This document shows positions 35,851 to 48,100 of a DNA stretch of 64,000 bases, one piece after another. A program made the translations under genes and the position numbers. The notes under the pieces were generated by a model that was given only the letters and a program-made list of their open reading frames with translations, did not search any database and was not told the DNA's origin. How positions within the stretch are numbered: the stretch's first letter is position 1; every line of letters begins with the position of its first letter. Location: the NCBI GenBank assembly GCA_037951165.1, contig JBBDHG010000127.1, positions 1,854,501-1,918,500 on the forward strand, read 5' to 3'. The stretch is from Lophius americanus (taxonomy: Eukaryota > Chordata > Actinopteri > Lophiiformes > Lophiidae).

Positions 35851-38800
35851 ATGTATCTTGGCATACAACGGGACAATAAAAAGAAAATACAAGTGAAGAT
35901 AACAATTATTTTCATTTACCTATTAAAGAAACTGAGAGTGAAGAGGAAAATTTCTTAATTGAGTACAGTGTCAATAAAAAGTGAAAGGAGTTAGCCCTAC
36001 ATTTTCTGAATTTAGTTTTAGCATTAAATATTTATTTAGAAATTGTCAACGATCCCAAACAGGACAGCAGAAAGAAAAATTCACTTTATAAAACAAGCTG
36101 ATATCCATTATGAGACGACAGAAAAAGGATGGGGGATGTTCATAGGCCAATTTTTAACCATTAAAACATCTGAATTATTGATGTAACTGTTGAAACTGGC
36201 ATTTTTAACAGTTGGTAAATTTTGTTTTATTTTCACATCATTGCTGTGTTCTTTGGATGTCAAAGAGAATGAGGACTGGGTTACCTCATATTTATACCCA
36301 CATTAAACAGAGAATGTCAGTGTTCACCACTTATTAGTTCCCACTCAAACCTGGAAATATAAAATAGGACTGGAAACATTCTTCAGTTACCTTTTAATCA
36401 CAGGATTTCCAAGAGGTGCCAAAAGGATAAAAGTGTTTGTCTTCTTTTCAGAATGTAATGTTTCTATTAATGAAATTACTTGCGTAAAAGGTAAGATTTT
36501 TGTGAAGAATTTGAATAAATTATCAAATGATCATTGATCATATTGACTATATCATCTAATTTTACTGTTTTTTAAAGGGTGTTAATAATTTTAGAGGATC
36601 TGTATAGTTTTGGTTGACAGATATCAATTATGCATATTACATTTTAAAAAATTGCAAAAGTATTTATTGTCAATATCTTTTTAGTGATGTTTTTTTAACA
36701 GCTTACCGTTTTCTTACATGTTGGTGGAAAGTTTGAGGATTGGGTCAGATCGAGCCTCGATTTCAGGTTTCGGACCAAAACCATTGTGCTGAGTGACTAT
36801 TTCAGTCCAGTGTTAGGTCAGAGCGACCCGACCTAGTAGCCAGCATTTTTTAAGTGTGTGTGCTAATTCAGTAGCAGATAGGAAAAGATAACATATTATT
36901 AATCCAAAAAGGGAAGTTACATTAATACAGAATCATACAAGTAGGGTAGGTGCATTAAATACATAATGGCCAAAATAGAAACCTCAGATAAAATATAAGA
37001 GAACTTAAAATAAATAAAAGGATGATAATTAAACACAGCACATCTATACAGGACAAGTTAGTCATCTGCATGTGATCCACCCCTGAGGATCAGAGGGCTC
37101 GATAACAGTATACTTTTTCCATGGACGTCTCAGACGCCATTAGCATTTTTAAACACTGGTGCATTTCAGAACTGCACTTAAAACACCGGAGAGTTTTCGC
37201 TGGATGTGTGCAAGTGTAATTCCCCACATTGTATTTTATTATGTTACATGCTTGCTCACATGTCTTTTTAGATGAAACAAGTCACCTGGGAGAGCAGCAG
37301 CTGCCAGCAGTTTGAATTGACTTGTGAACAATTTAAATTACATTCATTTTCAACCATGACCATGAATACTAATTGGGAAAGGAACTTCCAAGGGAAAGGA
37401 ACTCCCCCCACCCCCCACCGAACGAGGTGGGGGGGTTCGGTTTTTCTTACTGTTTGCAATGTGGTAATAATTAAAAAGTAAAGTAAAGAAAGTAAACCAT
37501 CCAAAAATGATCATAGGGTCACTTTTGAAGCGCTGAGTAAAGTAAACTTACTCAAATATTGATGAACTTTCTTCAGAAATTACCTAATATGTATTCAAAG
37601 CATGTGGCCACCAAAATATTTACTTTCAAAACTGATTGAAACTAAATGAGTCTGTCTTTTCCAGGTGAGAAAGCGTAGACTAATGCTTTCTTTTGTGCCG
37701 TGTTATACATTTAGATTGCACTGCTGTTTCTTAGCCTTATATGATCTCATCCAGTATTGCATTAGCATAGTTTACTTATCATTTTTGTTTGTTACAACCC
37801 TACAGTCTGCAAACCAGTGGATCTTGTAAAGGAGCCATGGAAGGAAAATAAAGTTGTCAGCAGGAGATGTAAAGTGATAGCCAACCAGATGAGGGAAAGA
37901 ATGCAATAACACTGGTTTGATTCTTTTAACAGTGTAAGTTGGCACCACATCTTAGTTTCCCCTCACATTATTTCACACACTCCTCTCCCACACAAAATCT
38001 GCTGCATGTGCAGCCACTACCCTTGATCTGTTGAAGCAAGAAAAGTTCAAAACCCTGCAACCTCTCATCTGTGACCAAGCATCCGGAGTGAGATATCGTA
38101 GAAGCAGCTCTTAAGCGATTGAGTGTGCCATCTCCTAATGTTTTTTTATATGGATCGTGCAGCAGACTCGTAACTCACCTCCGAATCAATATGACATGCA
38201 ATGGGACATGTTCGTTCTCATGTAATGTATATATACATAATTAATGAGTTAATGCATCACTCAACATCCATAAATAATGCAGGTCCACTAATGCCTCTCA
38301 GCAAATGATGCTCATCAAATATCAAGCAGATTTTTTGGTCAATCTCTGAGCTGCAGAGGAAACATGAGATGGGGCAAAGAAACAGAAGAACCACAATGGC
38401 ATGATGAAAGAGAGGGTCTTTTAGTCAAACTGTAACATATGGATTGTTCATGAAAGGGCTAATTAACGTGATTCAGTTTGCAATCAATGGGGGCAACTTT
38501 GTTTAAACAACATTTCTGTCATTTCTCTCAGAGGGGCAGGAAATGGAAAAAACCCCAAACATCTTCATTTAGGGTACGGAGTCCTTCATTTCTATGTTTC
38601 ATTACACACATGCACGGACACGAGCACAGCTGGTATTGATGGCATTGTTATGGCCAGAACATGCCTGATCAGGCCTGGGCCGTGGCAGGGATCCAGGTCT
38701 GACTGAGATTCATCAATCATACAGAGGGCGCGAGAACCTGAGAGACTTACACACAAAAAGACACGCCACACGCACACTCACGGGAGAAATAGCTGAGGCG

Positions 38801-40215
38801 GTTGACTGCTGGGCCACAGGTGTGGAGACGGAGCAAGAAAGTGGGAATTACTCCCTTTCTTTCTTTCTTCCCCTCTAAAGAGGAACAGTTCAGTCCCTCT
38901 CCCTCCCTCCCTCCCTCTTCTTTGAAAACATCCCATTTCCATCCATATTTTCTTCACCCAATTTAAAACCCACTCTTCATTCGCCCCCCCCCCCCCAGCA
39001 TCACCACCCCTCTCCTCCTTCTCCATCTCCTACTCTCAATTAGGCCATGCCTCAAATCTCAGGCATTATCTCTGTTGGCCATTTATATAACATAAATCCA
39101 AAATGCATTTGCACAATTTTCCAATTACAGTATTATGCCTTGAAGCTTTGTTTCCTTCTCTCTCCCTCATTTCCCCCCTTTCATTCAAGCTGCTCTTGAT
39201 GTTTAACACTACAAAGGAGTCACCCTGGCAAATGCAGACAGAAATTTGTTCTTTAGAGAGATGACGTTGCTATTCTTCCTCTTGTAACTTTATTTTCAAA
39301 ATATTTTTATGCTACATCAAGGATTTATAGGGCAGAGGTGTATAAAACATTCACTTGGACACCTTTTAGGACATTTTAGAGATGAAAGCATGTAAATATT
39401 GACTAAATACCAAGAAATCATTGAATGTATACACATTAAGTTTCACACAGCAAGGCCTGACATTATTGAATGAAAGTTTATGAATAATCGCTGAATGAAA
39501 ATGAAAAATGTGAGAACATTAGCTAAAACTGAGACAGATTAAGTTTAGTTCAAGATGATCTCCTTCGCATGGCCTCTAAATCTCAGGAAATGTTCCTATC
39601 TTCAGGCCTTGCCCGCCCTTCCCCACACCCCCTTTCATCCAATGACACTCTGTCATCTCTCACCTTCAGCCGATCATTAGTCAATATGAAACTTAAGATA
39701 TGCTGTTAGTCAGCTGCCATTTAAGCTCCATTACTCCGCACCACCGCCAGTGTCAAGGCTCCAGGAGGAGGCATCTAATTAATCTCACAGCTTCCACTGG
39801 TGATCTACTTCCTGCAGAAAGCGCCGAATATATCTTTACTTCAGCTCCCTCATTCTTTCTGTTCCTCTTATTAGTCTCTCCTGATTACATCGAATGATAA
39901 TCAGTTAATATTAAAACCGAGGAACCTGAGAACATTCAAGGAAAAAGCTATTTTCAGAAAATCAAATTAAAGTCTGACAGTATTGAACAGAAGATGTGAC
40001 AATTGATAACTGAGATGATTCAATGAAAGTAGCAAATATTAAGAAGTATCTGAGAGTAAATAAAGATGTGAGAGTACGAAAGGATAAAAGCCTGGGAATC
40101 CGACAATAATACATATCCAATAAAAATAAATACAATAAACTGAAAATATTTGTTTCATTTTGAAATTTTGTTTTGTCATGGTAATATATTGTTTTATACA
40201 TACACACACGTTCAA
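35851..40215. other. Intergenic or unassigned, AT-rich, no gene recognised
   Basis: No exon with family motifs was found. Seen here: a probable LINE/SINE 3' end near 36.89-37.11 kb, a C/G hairpin at 37401-37440, and C/T-rich tracts at 38852-38924. A run of 14 C's, interrupted by one T, lies near 38985-38997. The 39.7-39.9 kb stretch is repeat-free but not recognisably coding. Confidence 0.6.
36890..37110 (-). mobile_element. Possible LINE/SINE 3' end
   Basis: The segment starting aagataacatattattaatcc then aaaaagggaagtt resembles, on the minus strand, the AACTTCCC...GGATTAATAA...TATC terminus of teleost Rex/CR1-type elements. The better-preserved example is at 55.04-55.10 kb. The remaining bases show no coding content. 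Diverged; boundaries are guesses. Confidence 0.4.
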
Positions 40216-40790
40216 TCATCAGCCATAACATTGTGACCACCTGCCTAATATTGTGTTGTGGCCACTTTTTCTTTTAAGAGCTGCCAAAGAGCTCTCTGAC
40301 CCCTCAAGGCACGGACTCCACATGACCTCTGAAGGAATGCTGTTGTATGTGACACAAAGAATTACCCTAATTAACCTTATCATCATCTTCCATCTCTCCA
40401 CGGTTGAGTTGTGATGCAAAGTCTATGTTCTGACACCTTTCTGTCAGAACCTGCATTACATTTTTTCAACAATATGTGCTACGAACTAGTTCTTCTGGTG
40501 GATTGGAAACACGGGATAACCTTTGTATCCCGTGAACATCAGTGACCCTTGGGCGCCTATGACCCTGTCACCGGTTCACTGGTTGTCCTTCCGTGGACCA
40601 GGTTTGGCGGTACCAGCCACTTAATCCAAGGAACACACTACAAGACCCAGCAGATCTGGAGATTACTCTTAATCTATCCATTACAATTTGGCCATAGTAT
40701 TATTTTTTCAGAACTTCTCAATTTCCCCTGCTGTCAGCACGTCAGCTTCGAGGAATAAACATTCACTTTCTGCAAAATAAATAACCAAGC
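40216..40790 (-). mobile_element. Tc1-like DNA transposon relic with internal deletion
   Basis: On the minus strand the right end (40216-40245, complement of atcagccataacattgtgac) matches the inverted-repeat end of a common fish Tc1-like element. Adjoining bases to about 40345 match the 3' end of its transposase gene (the complement of a GTGGAGTCC...GAGGGGTCAGAG stretch). After a non-matching gap, 40540-40760 matches the 5' part of the same gene, including a complement of GGACAACCGGTGAACCGG...CAGGGTCATAGGCGCCCAAGG. The catalytic middle, including the DDE acidic residues, is missing, so the copy cannot be active. A left inverted repeat was not clearly identified. Family recognised from memory. 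Confidence 0.75.
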
Positions 40791-42048
40791 TAAACACACG
40801 TCTTAAAATTTCTCTTCAAAATTTAAACTAAAGCCGAGACCCTCATTCCTGACTGATGGCGGACTGGTCCAGAGATTAGGGCCACAGGGGCTAGACTAAT
40901 CATCCTCCATCCATTTTGTTAAGAATTTAAGGCATTTGGCATCTCTTCAGATAAGGCTTCTCTTCACAGCCCGCGTGATAGACTGGTGCCAGGTGATTCA
41001 GTGATGTCACAATATCAGACAAAATTCTAAAAACCAGTTTGGTAGTTGATGCAATGGCACAAGGGCAGGTGTGCTGTGTGCTCTAAAGGTGTGGTATAAC
41101 GCTCTGAGCTACATAAGACGATCCGTCTTAATTACAAAGCTACAGTACAATCTTTCACAGCAGCGTAAATCATGCAGCTCGTTCAACCTTAATACTGTTT
41201 GGAATCGGTGAGGAACGTTGTCGGTTATGATTATAAAGAGCTGCGTTTCTCTCGGGTGGTCACTAAGAGCTGACTGGCCTATTGTATCAGTTGCTGGAAA
41301 CCCAAGCTTATAGGAGCATTGCTGACCACCCATCTGCAAACAAAGTGACCTAAATACGGAATAACATCTGTGGGGCCAGAGACGATAGATACTGACGTCT
41401 GTGCAAATGTGCCTGTGCTTTACAAATCTGATTGACAATGTCAGAACATCTCGCATTCAGCGCAGCAGTGAAAGATCTTTCAATGTCACAGAAGAGACCT
41501 TTAACATGTTTGCTTTTTGTCTTATCAGACATGTTCGCAGCAAGACCCCAGTTGAGAAATTAAAACTGAGAAGAGCAGTCAGGAATCATAACAAGGGGAT
41601 GCAGACATGCCTTTGTGCTCCCTGCTATGGCTAAGCCATGGCGGCACAGCAGATGACAAAATGCATTAGTGAATCACCCAGTGAAGGGTGACTGACCTAA
41701 ACATGTGACCTAAGCGCTGCCCTACTTTTGAGGTGCCGCATGAGATCTATAAGATTCCGCTCGGAGGCTTTTATTCCTCCCGCTAGACTGGTGCGCTTTG
41801 TATTTTTGGGGTAAACGACAGTGCACGTTCCCCCTTATTTTGCAGCAGTCGGGCTAGTTTTGAGGGAGTGTTGTAACCGGGGCAACTCGTTTTCCCACAC
41901 GCAAGCTGACATCAGTGAGACATCAGTGGAAACACAGGGGGGTAACTGAATATTCATGAAGGGCACAGACCCATTTCAGCCCAATGAACACTCCTTTCCT
42001 CCTTACATCTACCTCTACCGCTCTCTCTCTATCTCTTCCCTCTTTCTC

Positions 42049-42112
42049 TCTCTCTCTCTCACACACAGAGACACACACACACGCACACACACACACACAT
42101 ACACTGTCGTCC
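42049..42112. repeat. (CT)n-(CA)n compound microsatellite
   Basis: CT repeats run directly into CA repeats with a few G interruptions. Open frames on both strands here encode only Ser-Leu and Thr-His repeats. Confidence 0.9.
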
Positions 42113-45100
42113 AGACACACAATCATACACACGAGAAGTGCAAGGACTTGTTCCATACCAGCGGGCACATACTCATCTCACGCCTCACTGCACTCATTCA
42201 TATCAAAAGCGCATGCTCATTACATACAACAGCAGAACGCACACACACACACACACCACGGTCCAAAAGTACTCATCTAACTTGACTTCTCCCATAAAGA
42301 TATAATAAACATTAAAAAAATATCTCTTAGCAGCAGCTGCTTATGAACCCATTCGCTCAGTAAGTGCATTTGTTTTTTCATTATGAAATAAGCGCTTGAA
42401 AATGGCTTGAGGCTAAATCTGCCATATGCAGAAACGCAATGAGAGGACACGGCTCTGCTGTAAACAGATGCTTTTCACTGCTACTAACAGCTGGATTCAT
42501 ACTTCCCATGTATGCAGTCATTGTTTGACATCGTGATTATTAAACAAGTCCATTCCAGCACTGCTCCTTCTTTACATTAGTCTTATTTTGGTATGCAGGG
42601 GCGGCCGTGAGTGGAGGAAGAGTGGACGGTATGATGAGAGGATAGACTTGGATGTGATGAGAGGCTGAGGGTAGTCAGTCAGTCTGGATGTTTGGCAGAG
42701 AGACAGCAGATTCCATTTCCATGCCAATCTGCCTTGTCTCTCTTTGAATCAGACTTGACCTTCACAGGCTGATGACTCCAGAGGCCTGGGACCAGGAGAC
42801 GATTTTAGCCTAAAACGAGACATACACACTAATATATGTTCCAGCACAAAGCATGCTCAATGAGAAAAACATTCCCGTCTGTGCACTCACAGCTATATTT
42901 GCACATATGCACACACAGCCATAAGAATACACACACAGCGACTTAAACCATTGGAAAGTCTCTCCCTTGATTTACTGTAAAGGAGTGATACAAAGGATTG
43001 AAATGAGACCAGATCGTCTTAAGAGAGCCAACCCTCAGAGCAGATGGCTCTGTTTTTCATCTTCCCTCTCATGAGATCTCATTTTCTGTGCTCTGTTCAG
43101 CTATTTCACTGTTTTTCAGCATTTCAGCTTGTTTCCATAAAACAGCAACAGAATTCAGTTCAACAAAACAAACAACACACAAAAACAAAAAAGACACATA
43201 AGAGGTTCTTTTGTCTTAATTTTCTCACAGATTTTAAGGGTCCCCCTCACCCCCCTTTCCAGCGCCCGCAACCATGACCACCTGAGGTTCAGGTACCCAT
43301 GCAGCACTCGTCTCGCCTACTCCCCGTGTGCTTAAAACCAGACTAAAATAGACCTTTACAAGTCTTCTAATGAAAGTGACTCCTGGCCCTCTGGTTAATT
43401 GACCACCTTTAATGAGTGTCAAACTGTGGCGGTCATTAGAGTAGGGGTTACTACGGGTCACCGCTGGGCTGAGGCGGAATGAAAGGTAGAGGGAAAAAGT
43501 GGGAGAAGGAGAGAAAACAGGCTGGCAGTAAAAAAGCACAAATTATTTTCCTTGTCCAAAGAGCTCTTAGTACGTTGGTGTGTTTGTGTGCGAACATTGT
43601 GAGGAACAACACGCATGCATTTGTTAATGTGCACAGCCCCAGGGCAGTGCCTGTCCTGCTCATAGTCCCTGACAAGACGTGAAAAACAGGGGCCATATGG
43701 ATAAAAATTCTATCAAATCTTTCCTAACAGATTTGCAACCCTTCATCTCTCCAGCACACGTGTTCAGTTTTGTACCTAAGCAGCAGCTGGCCTCTTTTCG
43801 ACAAACAAACGCAATAAACAGGAATGAGTGGAGATGGAAAAAAAGGTCGCACATTTTTTGCAAGATCTTGCTGGACTGTCATTGTCATTTTCTGCCTCCA
43901 CCTTATGATTTAGTTAATGATTCTCACTATCATCTATTGTGCCATAAGGAGGAGATTTCTGCATTCAGGTGACGCCGATGATCATGATTCCTCTTTACCG
44001 GCACGCATTTACTGTTGATGACCTCATTTCAAAATCGTATTGCAAACAATCACAATGTCCTTGCCATTTATCTTGTGTGTTGTTCAAACATTGCTCAAGG
44101 GTACATACACACTCACATGAGTACAAGCAGGTGCACGCACAAGCACACCCAACGTCCCTATTTTATTGAATTGAAATGGAACCGGCAACACATTTCCTCG
44201 GAGTATTGATTCAATCAACTGTGTATCATGTTGAGACCGGTATCATCTGATGCAACACACACCACCACCGGGAGGAAAAAGAAGCGATCCATCACCATTT
44301 AGATGAACAGCCTCAAGTAGTCTAAACACGGAACCATTACGCATGGTTTAACATCGACACTTTGACCTCTGGGAGGTGACAAGGTCAATGACATCATCAG
44401 ATAGGAGTCAATCTGTGTGCTGGAGCGAGACTAATTGCTATCAGACCTCAATCACAACTAATAACGTCTTAGATTTGTTTTGATTCTCATATTATCCACT
44501 TCTAATATCCTGGCAGATTCTTTGTCATTTCCACACCAACACAAGGAGAGGCTTGTTTGCACCTCTTTTCCATGTGTGGCTACTTTACCTCGCTAGATCC
44601 CTTTATCCAGGAGCTCTGTAAGTCTGTTCAAAGGTAGCTAAGCTTGCAAAATAGCTAGCGGGTGATTTCCCACACGTAGATAAAGCCCAGACTTGAAAAT
44701 CACTTTCAAAGCTGGATCCGCTCTTAAGATGCTTTGAAGACCAGGAGAAGAGCTTAAGAAAAATCTACGCATGGGAGCCGAAATTCTCCCGAGTCTAACA
44801 TAAATATTGAGAATTTGTTATCCCTCTTCCACCCTGACGCCTGGCTTGACGCTGCGGTCTGTGGTCCAGGTCTTGTCGCACCAAAGTGGGCTCGCCCTGG
44901 CGGCGCCACACGCAGCTTCACCCCATCACCCCTTTGTCAGCGACCTCACTGGACCATGAACGCAGACAGGCCACTCTGGAATGTTGGCAGCGCCGATATC
45001 GACCTGCCCGCTCAAATGGACAAGTGCACAGATGAGTGCACGCAAATACACATACGCAGACTCATGTAGGCACAAGTAACCTGATCCAATGACACAGGGG

Positions 45101-48100
45101 CAGCCTCAGAGTGCGGCTAACCTCCTTATCTCCCTCTGGCCGCGCTCCTCTTTCCTCTCAACATTCTTTCAGGTATTTGGCCGAGACCTTTTCTCTTTGT
45201 CTGCCCTTTTCAAAGACCTGCTTTATGCAGGGACCCCTCCAGCCGTGGTGCTGCAATCTACTCACTGCCTCTCTCTTTCCTTTTCTTTATCTCATTCTCC
45301 CTGCCCACACATCTCTCCTGGACCTGCTTCCTCACTTTCTCTGTCTACCCCAACCCCCCCTTACCCTGTAGCTCACATTGCTCTCGCTTCATTCTTTCCC
45401 CCGCCTGCTATCCAACTCAGTATCGAAGATACCAAGCCACCTGTGCTGTGTTCCAGAGATGTAAGTGTATGAGAGAGAAGGAGGGAGAGGCCTTGCAGTC
45501 GCGTGAGACAGAAGTGGACAGAGGTTAGATTTATGGGACCTGTGATCTGGTCTATGTAATGGAATAAGAATGGCCTGCCATGAAGGGTGTATCTGGATAC
45601 ATATGGAAGCATATGGTAATTCTTCATCTTCAGAGACCATCAGACCAATCTGTCACACAATAACTGATTGATAATCACAGAAATCAATTGCACCCCGTGA
45701 ACTGCAGAAACGCTATTTCCTGCAATGATCTATGCTTTCTTTTTTGCATGTGCTCCTATATAAATACAATCAACACAATACCTGTGCAGCTTTTGGAGAG
45801 CTTTTGGACTAATCAGCTCTGACAAGTGGAACAAAACAATTTAATACAGGGCTGATTTCACATTTGAGCAGCTCGTCATTTACATAAGCTTTTCACAGTC
45901 TGCTCACTGAGCTGCGACAGGCATGTGGTGCACCCAGAAAGACCGGAAGGCTGCTTCAAATATTCTGCCCCCTCTCTCTCTGACCTCACCAAGGAGAAGG
46001 CTAACCATGTGCCAGTACATAGAAAGACTCATTAAGACACACATGTGTGCAGATCAGAGCCAACAGTCACACTGTTTCCATCACATACACACGCCTGCAT
46101 GCATACATATACTTTTAGTGTCCGGTGGTTATAGGAGAGAGGAGGCAGTGGCGCGTCTCAGTGCTGATTTAATGTCTTTTAACAGTTTGGCTCCGGGACC
46201 AGGGGTTGGTCGTAGCTGAGCTGGAGCCAAAACTGGGCCTGATCAAGTGTGACGGCAAGAATACCCGAGGCAAAGTGTGTGTGTATGTGTGTCCTAATAT
46301 TTCTCTTGCCTCATTTTCTCTGTTTCAGTCTCTCTTTATCTGCCTTTGTGTGCATGAAGTGTGTGAGACGCTTCGCTGGTGGATGCTACAGGGGACAGAC
46401 ACAGCGGCGGACTGAATTACCCAGGACAAAGCCATTGACAGAAGCATTAAACTGACAATAGAATATTTACAGTACACAGAGCCGATTCACTCTGCCGCCT
46501 AATACGCAGCACATCAATAACCCGCAGAAGGCTCATAGCACACTGTAGTGCCTCATGCTGGAAATTAACCTGTGTACTGTACACACACACAGGCACAGAC
46601 ACACACATACAGACACAAAGGATGAACATTTAACTGGTGCTAACTCGAAAGGCCAACCTGGAGGAATTGGGACCAGAGCGGAGTGGAGAAATAACTCCTG
46701 CTCTGCTTGAGTAAGTTCCTTTCGGCGCCATGGATCCGAGTCCCCTAGCACAGCGCTACCTGTCAGAAGGCCCACAGGACACCAAGTCACCTTGTCTTTT
46801 AGACACAGTAACAGCTGTACCGTATGGCTGCGTATGCTGGTGGGGATTGGCGCTGGAATTATGTCTGGCTGTGTGTATGTCTGTGTGCACGGCCACGTTT
46901 GGAAATTATTTGAAGTTCATAGTCAGGTTATTCCGCTCTTACAGGGCTCCTCTTAAAAAATCTGCATCAGATCACACAAACATGTCATTCAGTTTGCAAA
47001 CTTTGCTCCCCAACCGCTAACCGCCGGTCCTTTCTCTGTATTCACAGCCAGTTAAATCATGCTCACATGCAAGACAGACCACTCTCCGCCTGTCTCAGTT
47101 TCACAGTCCAGAGCTGCTGAAATAGCCAACATATGTTTGGAAAATGAATGTGCTGCATAGAGGTCAAACAGTTATGCAGTGCGCTGCTATGTGCTCATTA
47201 GTTAAGTATAGGGCATTGAATACTTAGTCTGATTATGAAACTCTGTCTCCTGTTGCTCCATGCTAGTTTTTAAATATTTCATATCATTCATAATTTACCA
47301 GCTCAGGAAAATTAAGAGCACTTACAATGGCGGTAATTCGAGAGATGAAAGGAGTCGGCATGCAGCCTGTTGACAGTGATGTATTCAAAGCTGTGATTCG
47401 AATGGCACAAATTGCTTTGTTACATGTATTAGAAGAGATTTAAAGGCTGATGAATTGCACATTGGCATACAACACAGAGGACTGAAGGGCTGAAATACAT
47501 TTGACTGTAATCCAGGAGCATGGACTCTGTGAAATGAGCCAGATGTCTGCAGTGAAGGGCTTTACAAGTGATCATCTACAAGTAAAATATTGCCTAATCT
47601 ACAGCAATGTTGGATTAAAAGAGAATAATATACAAATGTGCATGGTCTCTTCAAACTAACATTTCTATACAAAGAAACTCCCAAAGCTGTGGTGCATCAA
47701 ATTATTATAACCTAAAACTTTCCACAGCCAAGAGTAGCTTCTGTTACATAGCATGATCAAGGTGGAACTGTTGCACCTTTATTGTGCTTCCATACTTTAG
47801 TATATAAATGTTTCAAAGGTGTAATTATTTCCGCTTCTCTGCCAGCAGGGGAGGTAATAACAGCGCAGAATTAACGTCTGTATTAAAGAAGCAAGCCGGT
47901 GATGCTAAGGATAAAATTACCCAGTGCAGCACTACGTTTTCTTTTTTATTGCTGTTCTTGCACATTATCTAAAAAAAAAGGAACTAACGTCCGACATGTT
48001 TTTCCGTAGCTTTCTATCTTTGGCGTGATACCTTGGCATTGGAGGCCAACCACTCAGAATGGCAGAGTGGCATTGGACAAAGGTCAGAAAACATTAGTCT

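Noticed and set aside
41640..41950. Possible retroviral-type LTR
   Set aside because: A few LTR-like words but no paired copy, no primer-binding site and no polypurine tract visible.
44815..45069. GC-rich open frame that looked like a possible exon
   Set aside because: No recognised family and no clear acceptor and donor pair in frame; its end runs into CA-rich sequence.
45089..45472. 127-codon open frame with Ser/Leu/Pro-rich translation
   Set aside because: C/T-rich stretch lacking stops; the translation is low complexity.
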